Assembly: GCA_038380435.1 (NCBI GenBank)
Contig: JAWZYU010000005.1
Location: forward strand, 38,400,001-38,464,000
Origin: Ryuthela nishihirai
Lineage: Eukaryota > Arthropoda > Arachnida > Araneae > Heptathelidae
Direction: 5' to 3'
Length of the DNA stretch: 64,000 bases
In this document: positions 22,985 to 33,041 of the stretch, in pieces
How positions within the stretch are numbered: the stretch's first letter is position 1
Layout: each line of letters begins with the position of its first letter
Position numbers and translations under genes: made by a program
The notes under the pieces: generated by a model
Told to the model about the DNA's origin: nothing
The model's database searches: none
What the model saw: the letters and a program-made list of their open reading frames with translations, nothing else

Positions 22985-23080
22985 GTATCGCTATAAGATA
23001 AGCGATACCCTTTGCATGTTGAAGAACACGCTGGATGGCTTTGACGGGAACCTTTTCATCTGTCTCATTTTAGAGGATTT
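22985..23080 (+). repeat. SINE B fragment
   Basis: Contains GAAGAACACGCTGGATGGC and TTTGACGGGAACC, the middle part of the SINE B body, without head or tail. A short palindrome (ATCGCTTATC...GATAAGCGAT) precedes it. Confidence 0.55.
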
Positions 23081-24069
23081 TAAAAAAAATTCTTCAAAGA
23101 TACGTAAAATATGCACAAGTTAATAACTTATTTTTGATCCCACCAGTTAATTTTTCATACCACCAGTTAAAATAGCTTCTTGTAATAGGACCAACAAACT
23201 TAATAAAAAATCATTTAAAGTCAACAATTTTCCAATATATCAATGTTTTCGCAGAAAACGAAATAGCGCAAGGTTTAAATTATGATAGCATTATTCATAA
23301 TTTTGCTTCTATAAAAGCAAGGAAAATTCAACTTTGAAAATATTTTAATATTTATTACAGTTTACAGCATGCAACGTAGACACACGTGGCGATAGAGTAA
23401 TTTCCTGTTTAATTCTTAAAGGTTTTAATTCTTTAAGGCTTTTATATTTCTATAAAAGTTTAAGATACAATTTTTGCAATTTTTTTTTTATAAAGTAATA
23501 TTTGTGATTTTCTTTCTGCGTTTCTTATTTCCTCACATGGGTAATTTTTCTGCAGATTATGTACTTCGCTCTTGTGTTATTTTTGTGGTAAATATACATG
23601 TATCAACGTCCATTTATAATTTTCCATCAATACATAACGATTGCAATTCTTTCATCATCTGAATAATATCACCTATCTCAGTAATGTAATTATATTGAAT
23701 ACTGTTGCCATTTTTGAATTCTTTGTCATTGGATTTCAACGTAAAATTTATTGTATATATACATTTCTTCTATTGTAATAAAAATTTAAATACAAATAGT
23801 CTTCGATTTACGTTTATAAAAATTTGGCAGTCAAACGAATTGTCGTATAACGGAATTTATTTCCTCACTGAATACCATTGTGTAATAATAGATGTGTTCT
23901 TACAGAAATTTTTCCGATTCACACTACGTATAAACATATTTTTGATCCTTGTAAACATATTTGAATCTGATAACCTCCTCACGTCACAGATATGGATGAG
24001 GTTATTTGTGTCTGCATCTCAATTGTCTTTCAAATGCCACAATAAGTTGCACATACACAATAGAACATA
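23081..24069. other. AT-rich intron, nothing recognised
   Basis: A 127-codon plus-strand frame at 23705-24088 is AT-driven with no motif. About 30 bases near 23615-23660 (TTTTCCATCAATACATAACG) repeat the segment at 22057-22105. Confidence 0.45.
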
Positions 24070-24148
24070 CACAGTCGTATCAGAATAATACGACCACCTA
24101 CCTAATGATACGAATGGTAGGTGGTCATATTATTCTGATACGACTGTG
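24070..24148. mobile_element. 79-bp palindromic MITE, Tc1-related
   Basis: Almost pure inverted repeat: CACAGTCGTATCAGAATAAT at the left and its complement at the right, flanked by TA (24068-24069 and 24149-24150). The termini match the Tc1 element at 760-1970, so it is probably mobilised by that family. Confidence 0.85.
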
Positions 24149-24150
24149 TA

Positions 24151-25991
24151 TGTTATAATAATGTACTGAATGGAATGTAGAATCAACATAATAAAGTTTT
24201 AAAATAAAAATTCGTCCTGATACGTGTTGCCTTGCTGGCTTGACATTTCAAATAATCAAATGAGAACCAACTGGTAGTGAACATTAGAAGTATCAACAGG
24301 TTTTTATAAATCACAGTACTTGAGAAAAAGCTCCAACTATCTATGGAGAGAAAATGGTTAGTGGGATGTTTAAAGAAACTATGTTTATTGAGAGAGGGAA
24401 TGCCGACAATATCAAACAGCCCCCTAATCGCAGACATGGGGCAAAGACCCGTTCCCCCACCAGTAAAGGCTGAAGCCATCTACACTGGAAGACATCCTCC
24501 AATGTAGAATTTGACGATGCCAATAGAAGCAAAGAGTTCAGGTGCCTGCGATGACCTCTGCTCAGGATTATCCACCAGCTGATAAACATATCCTGTGAAT
24601 CTATTCACTTGGGGCTGTCAACCCACAAACAGAAAACACAGCGGAAGATTTTCCCTCCACAGAAGCCCACCAGTGCAGCAAAATCAGGATCCATAATCAA
24701 GCTCAGAGCCATATATCTGTCCAGTCCAGTGGGTTTAAATGGTCATCACCAGGACCCTGTGTGGTTGACCACTCCTCAGCAGGGTAGAAAAAAAAAAGAA
24801 AAGTAGCCATAGTTGTCCAGATCAGTAGGCCACACTAATCTGGCAGACCTCCCCTTCCGTGAAACTGCATAAATAATTCTCCTCCTCGTCACTGGCATTG
24901 CTGAACAGTACTTGAGGTGGATTACGGTTGTGGAAGGATGATAGAAGGTGGGTGAGGATGGCGGCAGCACATTCCTCAACCACATCATCGAATAGTAATC
25001 GACAAAGATCGTTAAAAAATCAAAGTATCATTATCATATTCGGAGGTCAACACCCTTGACATCAATTATTACATTTGTAGCGTAAAACAAATTAAAAAAA
25101 AAATCCCTAGATGTGGAATTTTCTGCCCTAAAATGAAACTGGGTGCTTAGATGTAAATTTCGAATAAAGCAGTTCCGTAAATCTAGAACAATCTTTATTT
25201 ATTCGATAATTCTCTTTCATATCTTATTCTTTCTATGGGATCCTTCAAAATCTCGAAAAACATAAAGGGGTCAGTAAACCAGAAAAGTTTGCGAAATCCT
25301 GCTGCAGAAGAATGTAAAATCCCTCTTATTGCCGAACGGAACACTGCTGATTAGGTAACTCCGCACTCTGTGGAACACTTAGAAAGTGGTATGACTTTTT
25401 TCTTCGAAAAGTGTTATTACTCTTTCAGATTTCACAACAAATTATAATCTGCATTATGATGAAGCATATCATACGAATATAGAGTTGCGATTTTCTCACC
25501 GATTTTTACGGAATTGTCTCAATATGGCCGACTGCACGCGGCAATGCAGCTCTTAATCGAACTTAAAAACCGGAATTATACTCTGATTATTTAGAAACTG
25601 AAACCAAGAATATTAGTTTATTAAAAAAGAAGAAAAACTTAATTATTTAGTAACAAACACTCTCTACGCAAACAAGCACTGACTAGATCTAGTAAACAGT
25701 TACGACAGGAGAAATTATCTGTGTCAAACGGGAACTGATCAGAAAGCAGTTACATTTTTTCCTGGAATATTCTCGTCAAATAGCTCAATAAATGTTTTCC
25801 CTTGATAGTTCTAGCAGTTCGTTGCAAATCATTTTTGCAAAATATGTCTAATATTTCTGTTTTCTTGTTTAATAATGTGGTCTATGAAAAGGTCAAAACT
25901 CTTGTATACTCGCGCAAATGTAAACGTTTCACATATATACTTTTTTGCTAAAATCTAAAGCAGATAATCCGCTTTTGACCGCTTCACTTAC
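24151..25991. other. Intron sequence, partly GC-richer, unidentified
   Basis: 24180-25010 is more GC-rich than its surroundings, with overlapping short open frames on both strands (24183-24589 minus, 24609-24988), but no coherent protein. It may be a decayed repeat of unknown type. The rest is AT-rich. Confidence 0.35.
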
Positions 25992-26039
25992 CAATTTGGA
26001 GATCAGGTAATAATGGCTTTCCCCATGTGACCACCGCTC
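25992..26039 (-). CDS. Exon 4: NTR-like module 2 segment
   Basis: A 48-bp minus-strand exon; acceptor TCATTTTGCAG above 26039, consensus donor GTAAGTG below 25992. Phase-1 product: A-V-V-T-W-G-K-P-L-L-P-D-L-Q-I. It follows the C-D-V-Q-F end of the proline-rich exon through G|GA (Gly), giving a Cys then a hydrophobic strand, as expected after the third cysteine of an NTR module. Confidence 0.65.
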
Positions 26040-26280
26040 CTGCAAAATGAAATGACAAACTTAAAAGGTTGACATCGAAAATCAAAACAATATCTTAGAT
26101 ACTGTACACATACAGGAGTGGACTGGCAAGGGACGATAGGCGCTGTACAGTCGCTCGAATAAATATCCGAATACTATGGTTGATTACAGAATAGAGAAAA
26201 AATATCTGGCAACGATTTTTTTAGAAATGAGTGATCTGGCAACCTTCGTGTCACGTGATTACAGAATTCAGGAAAAATAT

Positions 26281-26313
26281 CTGGAGCGTGTACAGCAACT
26301 GTACACGCTCCAG
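26281..26313. repeat. Perfect hairpin, 15-bp stem
   Basis: CTGGAGCGTGTACAG, three bases CAA, then the exact complement. It lies inside the composite MITE. Confidence 0.9.
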
Positions 26314-26380
26314 TTACCGTTCACAGCAAACTGGAGCGTGTGCAGTTACTGCACACGCTCCAGTTTGCTGTGAACGGTAA
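26314..26380. repeat. Perfect hairpin, 32-bp stem
   Basis: The arm starts TTACCGTTCACAGCAAACTG and is matched exactly around a 3-base spacer at 26346-26348. It contains a variant of the preceding 15-bp stem (CTGGAGCGTGTGCAG), so the two hairpins are related. Confidence 0.9.
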
Positions 26381-26905
26381 CTGCACATGCTCAATATTTC
26401 CGTGAGTGAGCCCACACGATCTAGTATCAAAATAATATGACCACCTACAGTCGCTCAAAAAATATCCGAACACTGTGGTTGATTACAGAATTCAGAAAAA
26501 ATATCTGTCAACGATTTTTTTTAGAAATTAGTGATCTGGCAACCTTAATAATAACCTTAATATAACCGTGTCACGTGACACGAAGGTTGCCAGATCACTA
26601 ATTTCTAAAAATAATCGTTGCCAGATATTTTTTCTGAATTCTGTAATCAACCATAGTGATCGGATATTTATTCGAGCGACTGTAGCGTCCGGGGGCCCAT
26701 GTCCACATATCAGTAAGACTTTTTTTTTTTAATAATAATAATTCTTATTTTACACAAGTTCTACGGAACTGTAAAAAAAAAATTCTCCACCTTCCATAAC
26801 TCAAAATACAAAATAATAATAAATTGTTGATAATTGATATTTAGATAGATTTGATGGAGATCTTTTTCAATTACATTTTTCCTTAAAAAACTTTTTTTCA
26901 GAAGT

Positions 26906-27115
26906 TTAGAGCTTCGAAATTATTTCTTCATTGATGTAACATGGGGTTGTAATAACATTTGGACACAAGTGAATATTTAACGAAGGTAAATCCAAATGTT
27001 TTACAGCTGCTGGAAATTGTTTCTGCCACTCATCAGCTGCTGAGGTAATCGCTTGCGAAGTTATTTCCGGTAAGCACTCTAGTGAAATGTCTACCAGAGG
27101 TGACTTCGGACTCAA
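26906..27115 (-). CDS. Unrecognised 69-codon open frame
   Basis: A minus-strand frame from ATG at 27115 to a stop after S-K-L. It contains L-E-C-L-P-E-I-T and A-A-D-E-W-Q-K-Q and looks more protein-like in composition than most frames here. No flanking splice signals, no family recognised. It may be the remnant of a transposon or retrocopied gene. The C-terminal S-K-L resembles a peroxisomal signal, but I place no weight on that. Confidence 0.25.
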   Translation of the reverse strand: MSPKSPLVDISLECLPEITSQAITSAADEWQKQFPAAVKHLDLPSLNIHLCPNVITTPCYINEEIISKL

Positions 27116-27119
27116 ATTT

Positions 27120-27760
27120 TCGATCCTGAACCACTTCGATAATGACTAAGCCTGGGCCCGAACCACTTTGGTAATAACTGAGTCCGAACTACTTTGATAA
27201 CGACTGAGCCTGGCCCAGAATCCCTTCCATAACAATATACATTATCTGTTACATTAGTAGCATTTTAAATCACGGCCTTCGTAGTAACAACTTTTTGAAC
27301 ACTATTATGCTATAGGACAACATGGGCATAGAGGAATATTATCTTGAGCCGGTTGGCAGCTGAACCCACGACTTCCTAATGATATGATGAATGATATGTC
27401 AGGTGCTCTGACCACTGAGCTACCTGTGGCTGATCAGTTATCCTCTATGGTGGATATTAAATCCCGTCACTGTAGATTCAGCCGCTGGTGGCTGCCTTAT
27501 AACTGAAAGTGAAGGATTTTTATTGCAGATCTCCCAGGTTTGAATCCATGATCAGCCGCATGGGACGATTGACTGACATTTTTTTATGAGTTAGGTACCC
27601 GATAAGGAGGACTACCAGGACAGAATCACTTCCATAATAGTGAGTGAGACAAGGGCAGAATCGTTTCCATAATAAATGAGTCAGGGACAGATTCACTTCC
27701 ATAATGACAGAGACAGGGTTCGAACCATTTCAATAATGACTGAGCTCGAGCCTAGTTGAA
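27120..27760. repeat. Degenerate tandem repeats around a tRNA-like segment
   Basis: Units of about 35-40 bp with GAACCACTT.GATAATGACTGAGCC occur at 27120-27240 and again at 27600-27750. Between them, the minus strand at about 27430-27335 has a tRNA-like head (AGGTAGCTCAGTGGTCAGAGC, B-box-like GTGGGTTCAGC), suggesting a third tRNA-derived repeat. Boundaries uncertain. Confidence 0.5.
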
Positions 27761-27829
27761 GAAAGAGAAAAATCTGACTCAGTGATTCAACACATATACA
27801 GAAATGCATTTCATTAACCATTTCTATGT

Positions 27830-28620
27830 CATCTGTCCGTCTGCAAACATAGAACTTTTTTTTCTGTTTTAAGAGATAAATAAAAAAATTATCTTGTGTT
27901 GGATAGGTATTGATGAAATATTACGATTCACACATTCGGAATTTTCCAATAGCTACAATTGCGCCCTCTAACGGCGGAAACATTTGAAAATTCAAAAAAT
28001 TTAAACTAATATTGCAAACAATGTACAGTCGCTCAAAAAAGTATCCGAACACTATGGTGGATTACAGAATTAAAAAAAAATATCTGGCAACGGTTTTTTT
28101 TAGAAATTAGTGATCTGGCAACCTTCGTGTCACGTGACACGAAGGTAAGGAAAAAGTAAGGTAAGGAAAAAGTATCCGAACACCATTAGTGTTCGGATAC
28201 TTTTTTGAGCGACTGTACTTATGCAAGAAATTCGAAATTTTGGTAGTGGAATTAAAAAACATGAAGTTTCCATTGGCAACAATGAGTTGATCCTTTACCC
28301 CCAGGGGGTGTGGGAAAATGCAGTCTTTTTTTGTTTTAAGAGATAATCGTTTGTTTTTAGAGAAAAAGTAATTCTTTTTGGGTTGGCTAGGCATTGATGA
28401 AATATTGAGATTCGTACTTTTCGAGTCCACCAAAAGCTATACTTCCGCCCTCTAGCGGTGGAAAAATTCAGAAATTTGAAACGAATAGTGCTAACGATAT
28501 ATTTATGCTACAATTTTAAAATTTTGGTGGGGGAATGAAGATTTTATCGGGAACAATGAGTTGGCCCCTTATGCTCAGAGTGGTTGGGAAACGCAACTGT
28601 TTTGCTTTAAGAAATTGTTG
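27830..28620 (+). repeat. Tandem repeat family R3, about 290-bp unit
   Basis: Successive units share GTTTTAAGAGATAA, then ATTGATGAAATATT, then CGCCCTCTAACGGCGGAAA, then TTCCATTGGCAACAATGAGT. A family M MITE (28026-28215) is inserted in it. Related sequence is at 46985-47560 (opposite orientation), 54420-54694, 60360-60720 and 61905-62250. Confidence 0.7.
28026..28215. mobile_element. Palindromic MITE (family M), rearranged
   Basis: Ends CAGTCGCTCAAAAAAGTATC and complement, with TA duplications at 28024-28025 and 28216-28217. The left arm is full length but the right arm is shortened and carries a small duplication of AAGGTAAGGAAAAAGTA. Confidence 0.85.
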
Positions 28621-28817
28621 GAAAACGTTTTAGTTGGAATCGCATTTTTTAAATCCTTAAGTAGTTTTAATTTGCATTGTTTATAGGTTAATAAATATGG
28701 AAACAGCGAAACGTTTAACAAAAATGATCCGTTTATTGCAGAAATTCGAATTTTCTGTGATAGAGTACTTTTTAAGTTGGAGGATAAAAGACAAATAGTT
28801 TTTCTGTTGTATAAGTA

Positions 28818-29029
28818 CAGTCGCTCAAAAAAGTATCCGAACACTATGGTTGATTAAAAAATTCAGAAAAAATATCTCGCAATGTTTTTTTAGAAATTAG
28901 TGATCTGCCAACCTTCGTGTCACGTGACACGAAGGTTGGCAGATCACTAATTTCTAAAAAAACATTGCGAGATATTTTTTCTGAATTTTTTAATCAACCA
29001 TAGTGTTCGGATACTTTTTTGAGCGACTG
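28818..29029. mobile_element. Perfect 212-bp palindromic MITE (family M)
   Basis: Every base of the left 106 bp is matched by its complement in the right half, with centre CACGTG. TA flanks at 28816-28817 and 29030-29031. The ends are CAGTCGCTCAAAAAAGTATC. No coding sequence; the element could form one long hairpin. Confidence 0.93.
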
Positions 29030-29031
29030 TA

Positions 29032-29394
29032 TTATTAAATTATTACTCTTTGCATTTCCTCCATCATCCATTAGTCCGAATTAAAATTTTTAAGGAGTGA
29101 AAGAGTAGTCAAACGAAAAACTTCCTTCTCTTTGAAAAAACGATTCCCATATGCGCCAAAGGCGATATGCGTTCTTCTAGTTTAATTCGTCGTATTATAT
29201 AGGCTATTGCAAACTAAAAAATGATTTTAATTAGAAAGAAACTTATAATCTAAATTTTGCTTGAAGTAGAAAATATTAGAAATGATTCGTAAGAACCGGA
29301 AATTCTTCAGTAAAATCATTATAAACGATAGGAAAAATTAATTAATAAAACAGGAAATTCTTAAAAAATAATCAAAAACTGAATAGTATTTATT
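29032..29394. other. AT-rich intron, nothing recognised
   Basis: A/T-rich spacer between the palindromic MITE and the inverted-repeat-bounded segment. Confidence 0.5.
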
Positions 29395-29900
29395 AAAAAT
29401 TTAATCACTATCCGAGCAGTTTTATTATTGTTTTAGTAAATCAAAATAGCATTTCGATCGGTGAATACAGGATAGTAGGGATGTTAGTCATTTTCGTAGT
29501 AATATGTGAAGTAAGTACTTTCCTGTTGTACGGATCACACACATATCATTAGACAACAAATTGAAACTTTTTTCTGTAACATTGGTCAAATAGGAGTTGT
29601 TAACTAATTTTGGGATGCTGAATTCAAATATATCTGTGAAAAATCTACAGCATGTACAGTATTTTTTAAAATTACGGATTGATGTATTTCAATTTCAATG
29701 AATACGCATATATGGGAGATGAAAATAAATGTTACTCTTTTATTAATTGCAACTTAAAGCGTTAATTAATTACATGATTACAGTGAGAAAAATTAGGAAT
29801 ATTACAATTATAGACCACTGAATATAAAGTGACAAATGAAATAATATTGAAACGCAAAATAAGAAAACATCAGTAAGAATCTTTTATGCTTACAAGAAGT

Positions 29901-31240
29901 TTATTTTTGTGTTTCATATGCTGAGGCATCTTCCCTCTGCAAGAACCAGCAGTAGTCACTCATCACTGCTGGGTCCCACCTGCCTTGGTATATCTTCTCC
30001 ATGGTTCGGATATCATGGTGAAATCTTTCCCCTTGCTCATAACTGACAGCTCCTAAGTTCCTGGGAAAGAAATCGAGATGCGAGTGCAAGAAATGTATCT
30101 TCAAAGACATTCGGAAGCCAAGATTTCATAATTTTTGAGATCTTGAATGAGCTGATGATAGTTTTCTTCTTTGTGATTCCCCAGATGACCTAGGACCACA
30201 GACGTGAAGGATTTCCATGCAGCGCGCTCCTTCATATTCAGTTTTTCCTCGAAGACAGTATCATTCAGTAGCTTCCTGATCTGAGGACCAACAAAGATTC
30301 CTTCTTTGAGTTTGGCATCACTTAGTTTTGGAAAATTTTCCTTCAAGTGCCAAAACTCTTTACCAGTTTTGTCCATAGGTTTTACAAAGTTTTTCATAAA
30401 CCCCAGTTTCAGCTGTAGTGGTGGGAGCAGAACATCAGAGGGGTCAACTAGAGGCTTATACCTCACATTGCTCTTTCCAGGAATAAAAACATCTCTTTTG
30501 GGGACATTCTTTTGTTTTGTTGTGTTCCTTTCTGGCCCTACTGTCCCACAAACACAGAAAACAGCAAAATTTTGTGAAGCCTCCTTAAAGACCGAGCAAG
30601 AGAAATATGACTTTAAGGTCACCACATATTGTCCACTTAAACTAGTCATATTTTATAGCAGTGAGTATTTTTTCCATACTTTCATAAGTTTCCTTCATTC
30701 GCATAGCGCATATCACTGGAATGGAAGGTTTTTGGTTTCTTTTATGCAAAAGGACAGCTATTAACCTGAATTTTGACGAATTTATAAATAGATTCCATTC
30801 TATAAATAGACGCCATTCCTTAGTGTCGTGAGTTGTTCCAATTTCTTCCATCAGCCCTCAAATATCTGTGCAGAAACACAAACCATCTTGCATCTCGTAA
30901 TAAGCAAAGCCAAATTTCTCTTTCTGAACTGAGGAACCATGGTACTCTTGGCCAGAAGATTCCACTCTTGAAGTCTTGAACCTAAAACCTCAGCTTGCTG
31001 TTTGGAAAATCCGAAGTCTCGAACAAGATCATTTAGTTCATTTTTCTGAATGAGATGAGGCTCGTCTAGCTTTTTAGGGGTGTATGTAGGATCAGGATCC
31101 CTATGTTCCTCAAAGTCTTACTCTGATGAATATGAATCCATCTCCTCCCAGTTGGTTGGAGGTGTTGGTATAGGAAGATCTCCTCCATAAGGGACTGGCC
31201 TTATGGCTGAAGGCACATTTGGATATCGTAGTTTGTTTTT
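29901..31240 (-). pseudogene. Arthropod multicopy family with K-P-L-V-D-P motif, broken
   Basis: The minus-strand frame 30649-30101 (182 codons) has Y-K-P-L-V-D-P, L-L-P-P-L, K-L-G-F-M-K-N-F-V-K and E-G-I-F-V-G-P-Q-I-R. After a one-base shift, 30110-29901 continues H-F-L-H-S-H-L-D-F-F-P, E-Q-G-E-R-F-H-H-D-I and Y-Q-G-R-W. Upstream, 30851-30642 holds E-W-R-L-F-I and M-K-E-T-Y-E-S-M, and 31130-30990 reads D-E-P-H-L-I-Q-K-N-E-L. I recognise this as a family present in many copies in arthropod genomes, with no function known to me. Several shifts and a stop break this copy. The stretch between the two central pieces is scrambled compared with the family's usual cysteine-rich segment. Confidence 0.8.
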
Positions 31241-31679
31241 GTTCTTTTTTTGAAAATCCCAACACTTTGATTAAACAAAAATAACAATCATGAAGAATGG
31301 TTTGTGTTCATGCAAGTGACTGGTTGGCTCATGCCAAACCATTGGAACTGCATTGCAACTGACCTTTCAACCATTCACTCGCCAACAAAGCACGAAATGC
31401 AGCACATATGTGAAACCCATGTTTTGTCCTGATCTCCAACATGACATCCAAAATACAAGTTATAGGCTTTCTTCACAATCTTTATCAAAGAACGACCCTG
31501 GATTTTCAAAATATAATTTCCACACACATAACAAAATTTATCTGGCACATTAACACATCAGCGACGCTGTCTTTGTGCCATTTAAATGACAAAATTCACT
31601 CTTCAACGCACAGCACGTGTTACCCTTACAATGAAAACAACAAGAATAGCGGTCTGAGGTTATGTTACTCTTAAACGTT

Positions 31680-31975
31680 TTCTCACACTTTCTTTTGGGA
31701 TTTTCGAAAAAAGAACAAAAGCAAAATATAATATCCAAATGTGCCTTCAGCCATAAGTCCAGTCCCTCATGGAGAAGATCTTCCTATACCAACACCTCCA
31801 AACAACTGGGAGGAGATGGATTCACATTCATCAGAGTAAGACTTTGAGGCACAAACAGATCCTGATCCTACCATACATTCCTAGAAAGCTAGACGAGCCT
31901 CATCTGATTCAGAAAAATGAACTAAATGATCTTGTTCGAGACTTGGCAATCAGTGTTGACATCCACAAAAAGTAA
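31680..31975 (+). pseudogene. Inverted N-terminal fragment of the same family
   Basis: Plus-strand sequence with K-L-D-E-P-H-L-I-Q-K-N-E-L-N-D-L-V-R-D and CCAACTGGGAGGAGATGG-like DNA repeats the 5' region of the neighbouring minus-strand copy (30990-31270) in opposite orientation. About 400 bp of unique sequence lies between. It ends abruptly after 31975. Confidence 0.8.
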
Positions 31976-32159
31976 AATATCTAGTATCCTCCCAGTTGCC
32001 TGGAGGTGTTGGTACAGGAAGATCTTAATAAGAGTCAAAATGACCAATAACATAAAAACGTGACGTGCTACTCATTTTTTAAGGCCAGATCTGAAATCAG
32101 CACCTGAAAAATAGTTAAAGGCAGCTACAATTGTTCATGTTATAGAAATCTTGTAAACC

Positions 32160-32342
32160 AGTGTATTTAGACCACCGTAATTTGACATGTTTCGAATATT
32201 AACGTCTTCTTTAGAAGTTGGGTAAATAGTTCTACTTCGGAGATTATATGCGTGTGTGAGTATCTCCGAAGTAGAACTGTTTACACAACTTTTGATGACG
32301 TTAATAGTCGAAACATGTCAAGTTACTGTGCTCTAAATATCA
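32160..32342. repeat. Imperfect palindrome, about 180 bp
   Basis: AGTTCTACTTCGGAGAT.A and its complement meet around GCGTGTGTGAG. The outer parts TTTGACATGTTTCGA and TCGAAACATGTCAAGT also pair. It looks like a small MITE lying inside the 3.1-kb segment. Confidence 0.7.
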
Positions 32343-32500
32343 TTGTGTGATCCGTGCAACAGGAAAAGACTTACTTCATATATTAGTACAAGAAGTGACT
32401 AACATTCCTACTATCCGATATTCACCGATCGAAATGCTATTTTGATTTACTAAAACAATAATAAAACAGCTTGGAGAGTGTTTAAATTTTCAATTTGACT

Positions 32501-33041
32501 CAGATGTGTTAAATCTGTTATAGTACTAATTAATTTCAAATACTACACGCTGATTAAAATATGAAATCATATTCAAAAGAAACTATTGTAATCTTTTATC
32601 TTTCTTTAAAAATTACAAGGAAAATTGAAATATGACTGTCCCGATCTTGCCTGAAACCTTGCTGAATTCGAGCTATGGAGTCCAGCCCGGACCCGAATTC
32701 TAATGTCCATGATTAAATCCGAGAAACATATCACACTTAACTTACAAGCTACAGGTAAATGATGCTTTTCTTTTTACCGATAGTAATATTATCATTTTCG
32801 CATCAAATTCGAAACTCAAAATCTTGAATAGTTAAGAGATATGTAATAGAATATTTTTCTGATTTTCCAAATTTCGATATTTTATTGAAACCAAGGTTCA
32901 CCTTCAAGTGCGAAGCCTGGATTGGTTTATCCCTTCCCTTCGTTAAAGACAGCTCTGGGTAAAGGTTACAGTTCATGCAAGACAAGGGATACAACTACTG
33001 ACACCAATGAAATCGTTTCAGGAAAAAGGAATTTAACTTAC
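32501..33041. other. AT-rich intron, nothing recognised
   Basis: Contains the donor GTAAGTTAAAT immediately below exon 33042-34256; otherwise unremarkable. Confidence 0.5.

Larger units (their letters stand above)
26148..26682. mobile_element. Palindromic MITE (family M) with composite interior
   Basis: The left arm starts CAGTCGCTCGAATAAATATC and the right arm is its exact complement ending at 26682, with TA on both flanks. A second left arm, with the slightly different start CAGTCGCTCAAAAAATATCC, begins at 26448 inside the element. The middle holds two perfect hairpins and a fragment of the Tc1 terminus (AGTATCAAAATAATATGACC at 26423). This is a MITE that took up other palindromic sequence, including part of a second copy of itself. 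Confidence 0.85.
29395..32500 (-). mobile_element. 3.1-kb segment bounded by about 150-bp inverted repeats
   Basis: 29395-29555 and 32340-32500 are inverted copies of each other at roughly 90% identity by eye. They share TTTTATTATTGTTTTAGTAA, AGCATTTCGATCGGTGAATA and ACGGATCACACA. Inside lie a broken K-P-L-V-D-P family gene (minus), an inverted copy of its 5' part (plus), and an imperfect palindrome. This layout suggests a DNA transposon or foldback element that carries the gene. No target duplication could be fixed, so the ends are approximate. Confidence 0.6.

Noticed and set aside
26906..27115. Peroxisomal protein with C-terminal S-K-L
   Set aside because: A three-residue match at the end of a short unsupported frame is not evidence.
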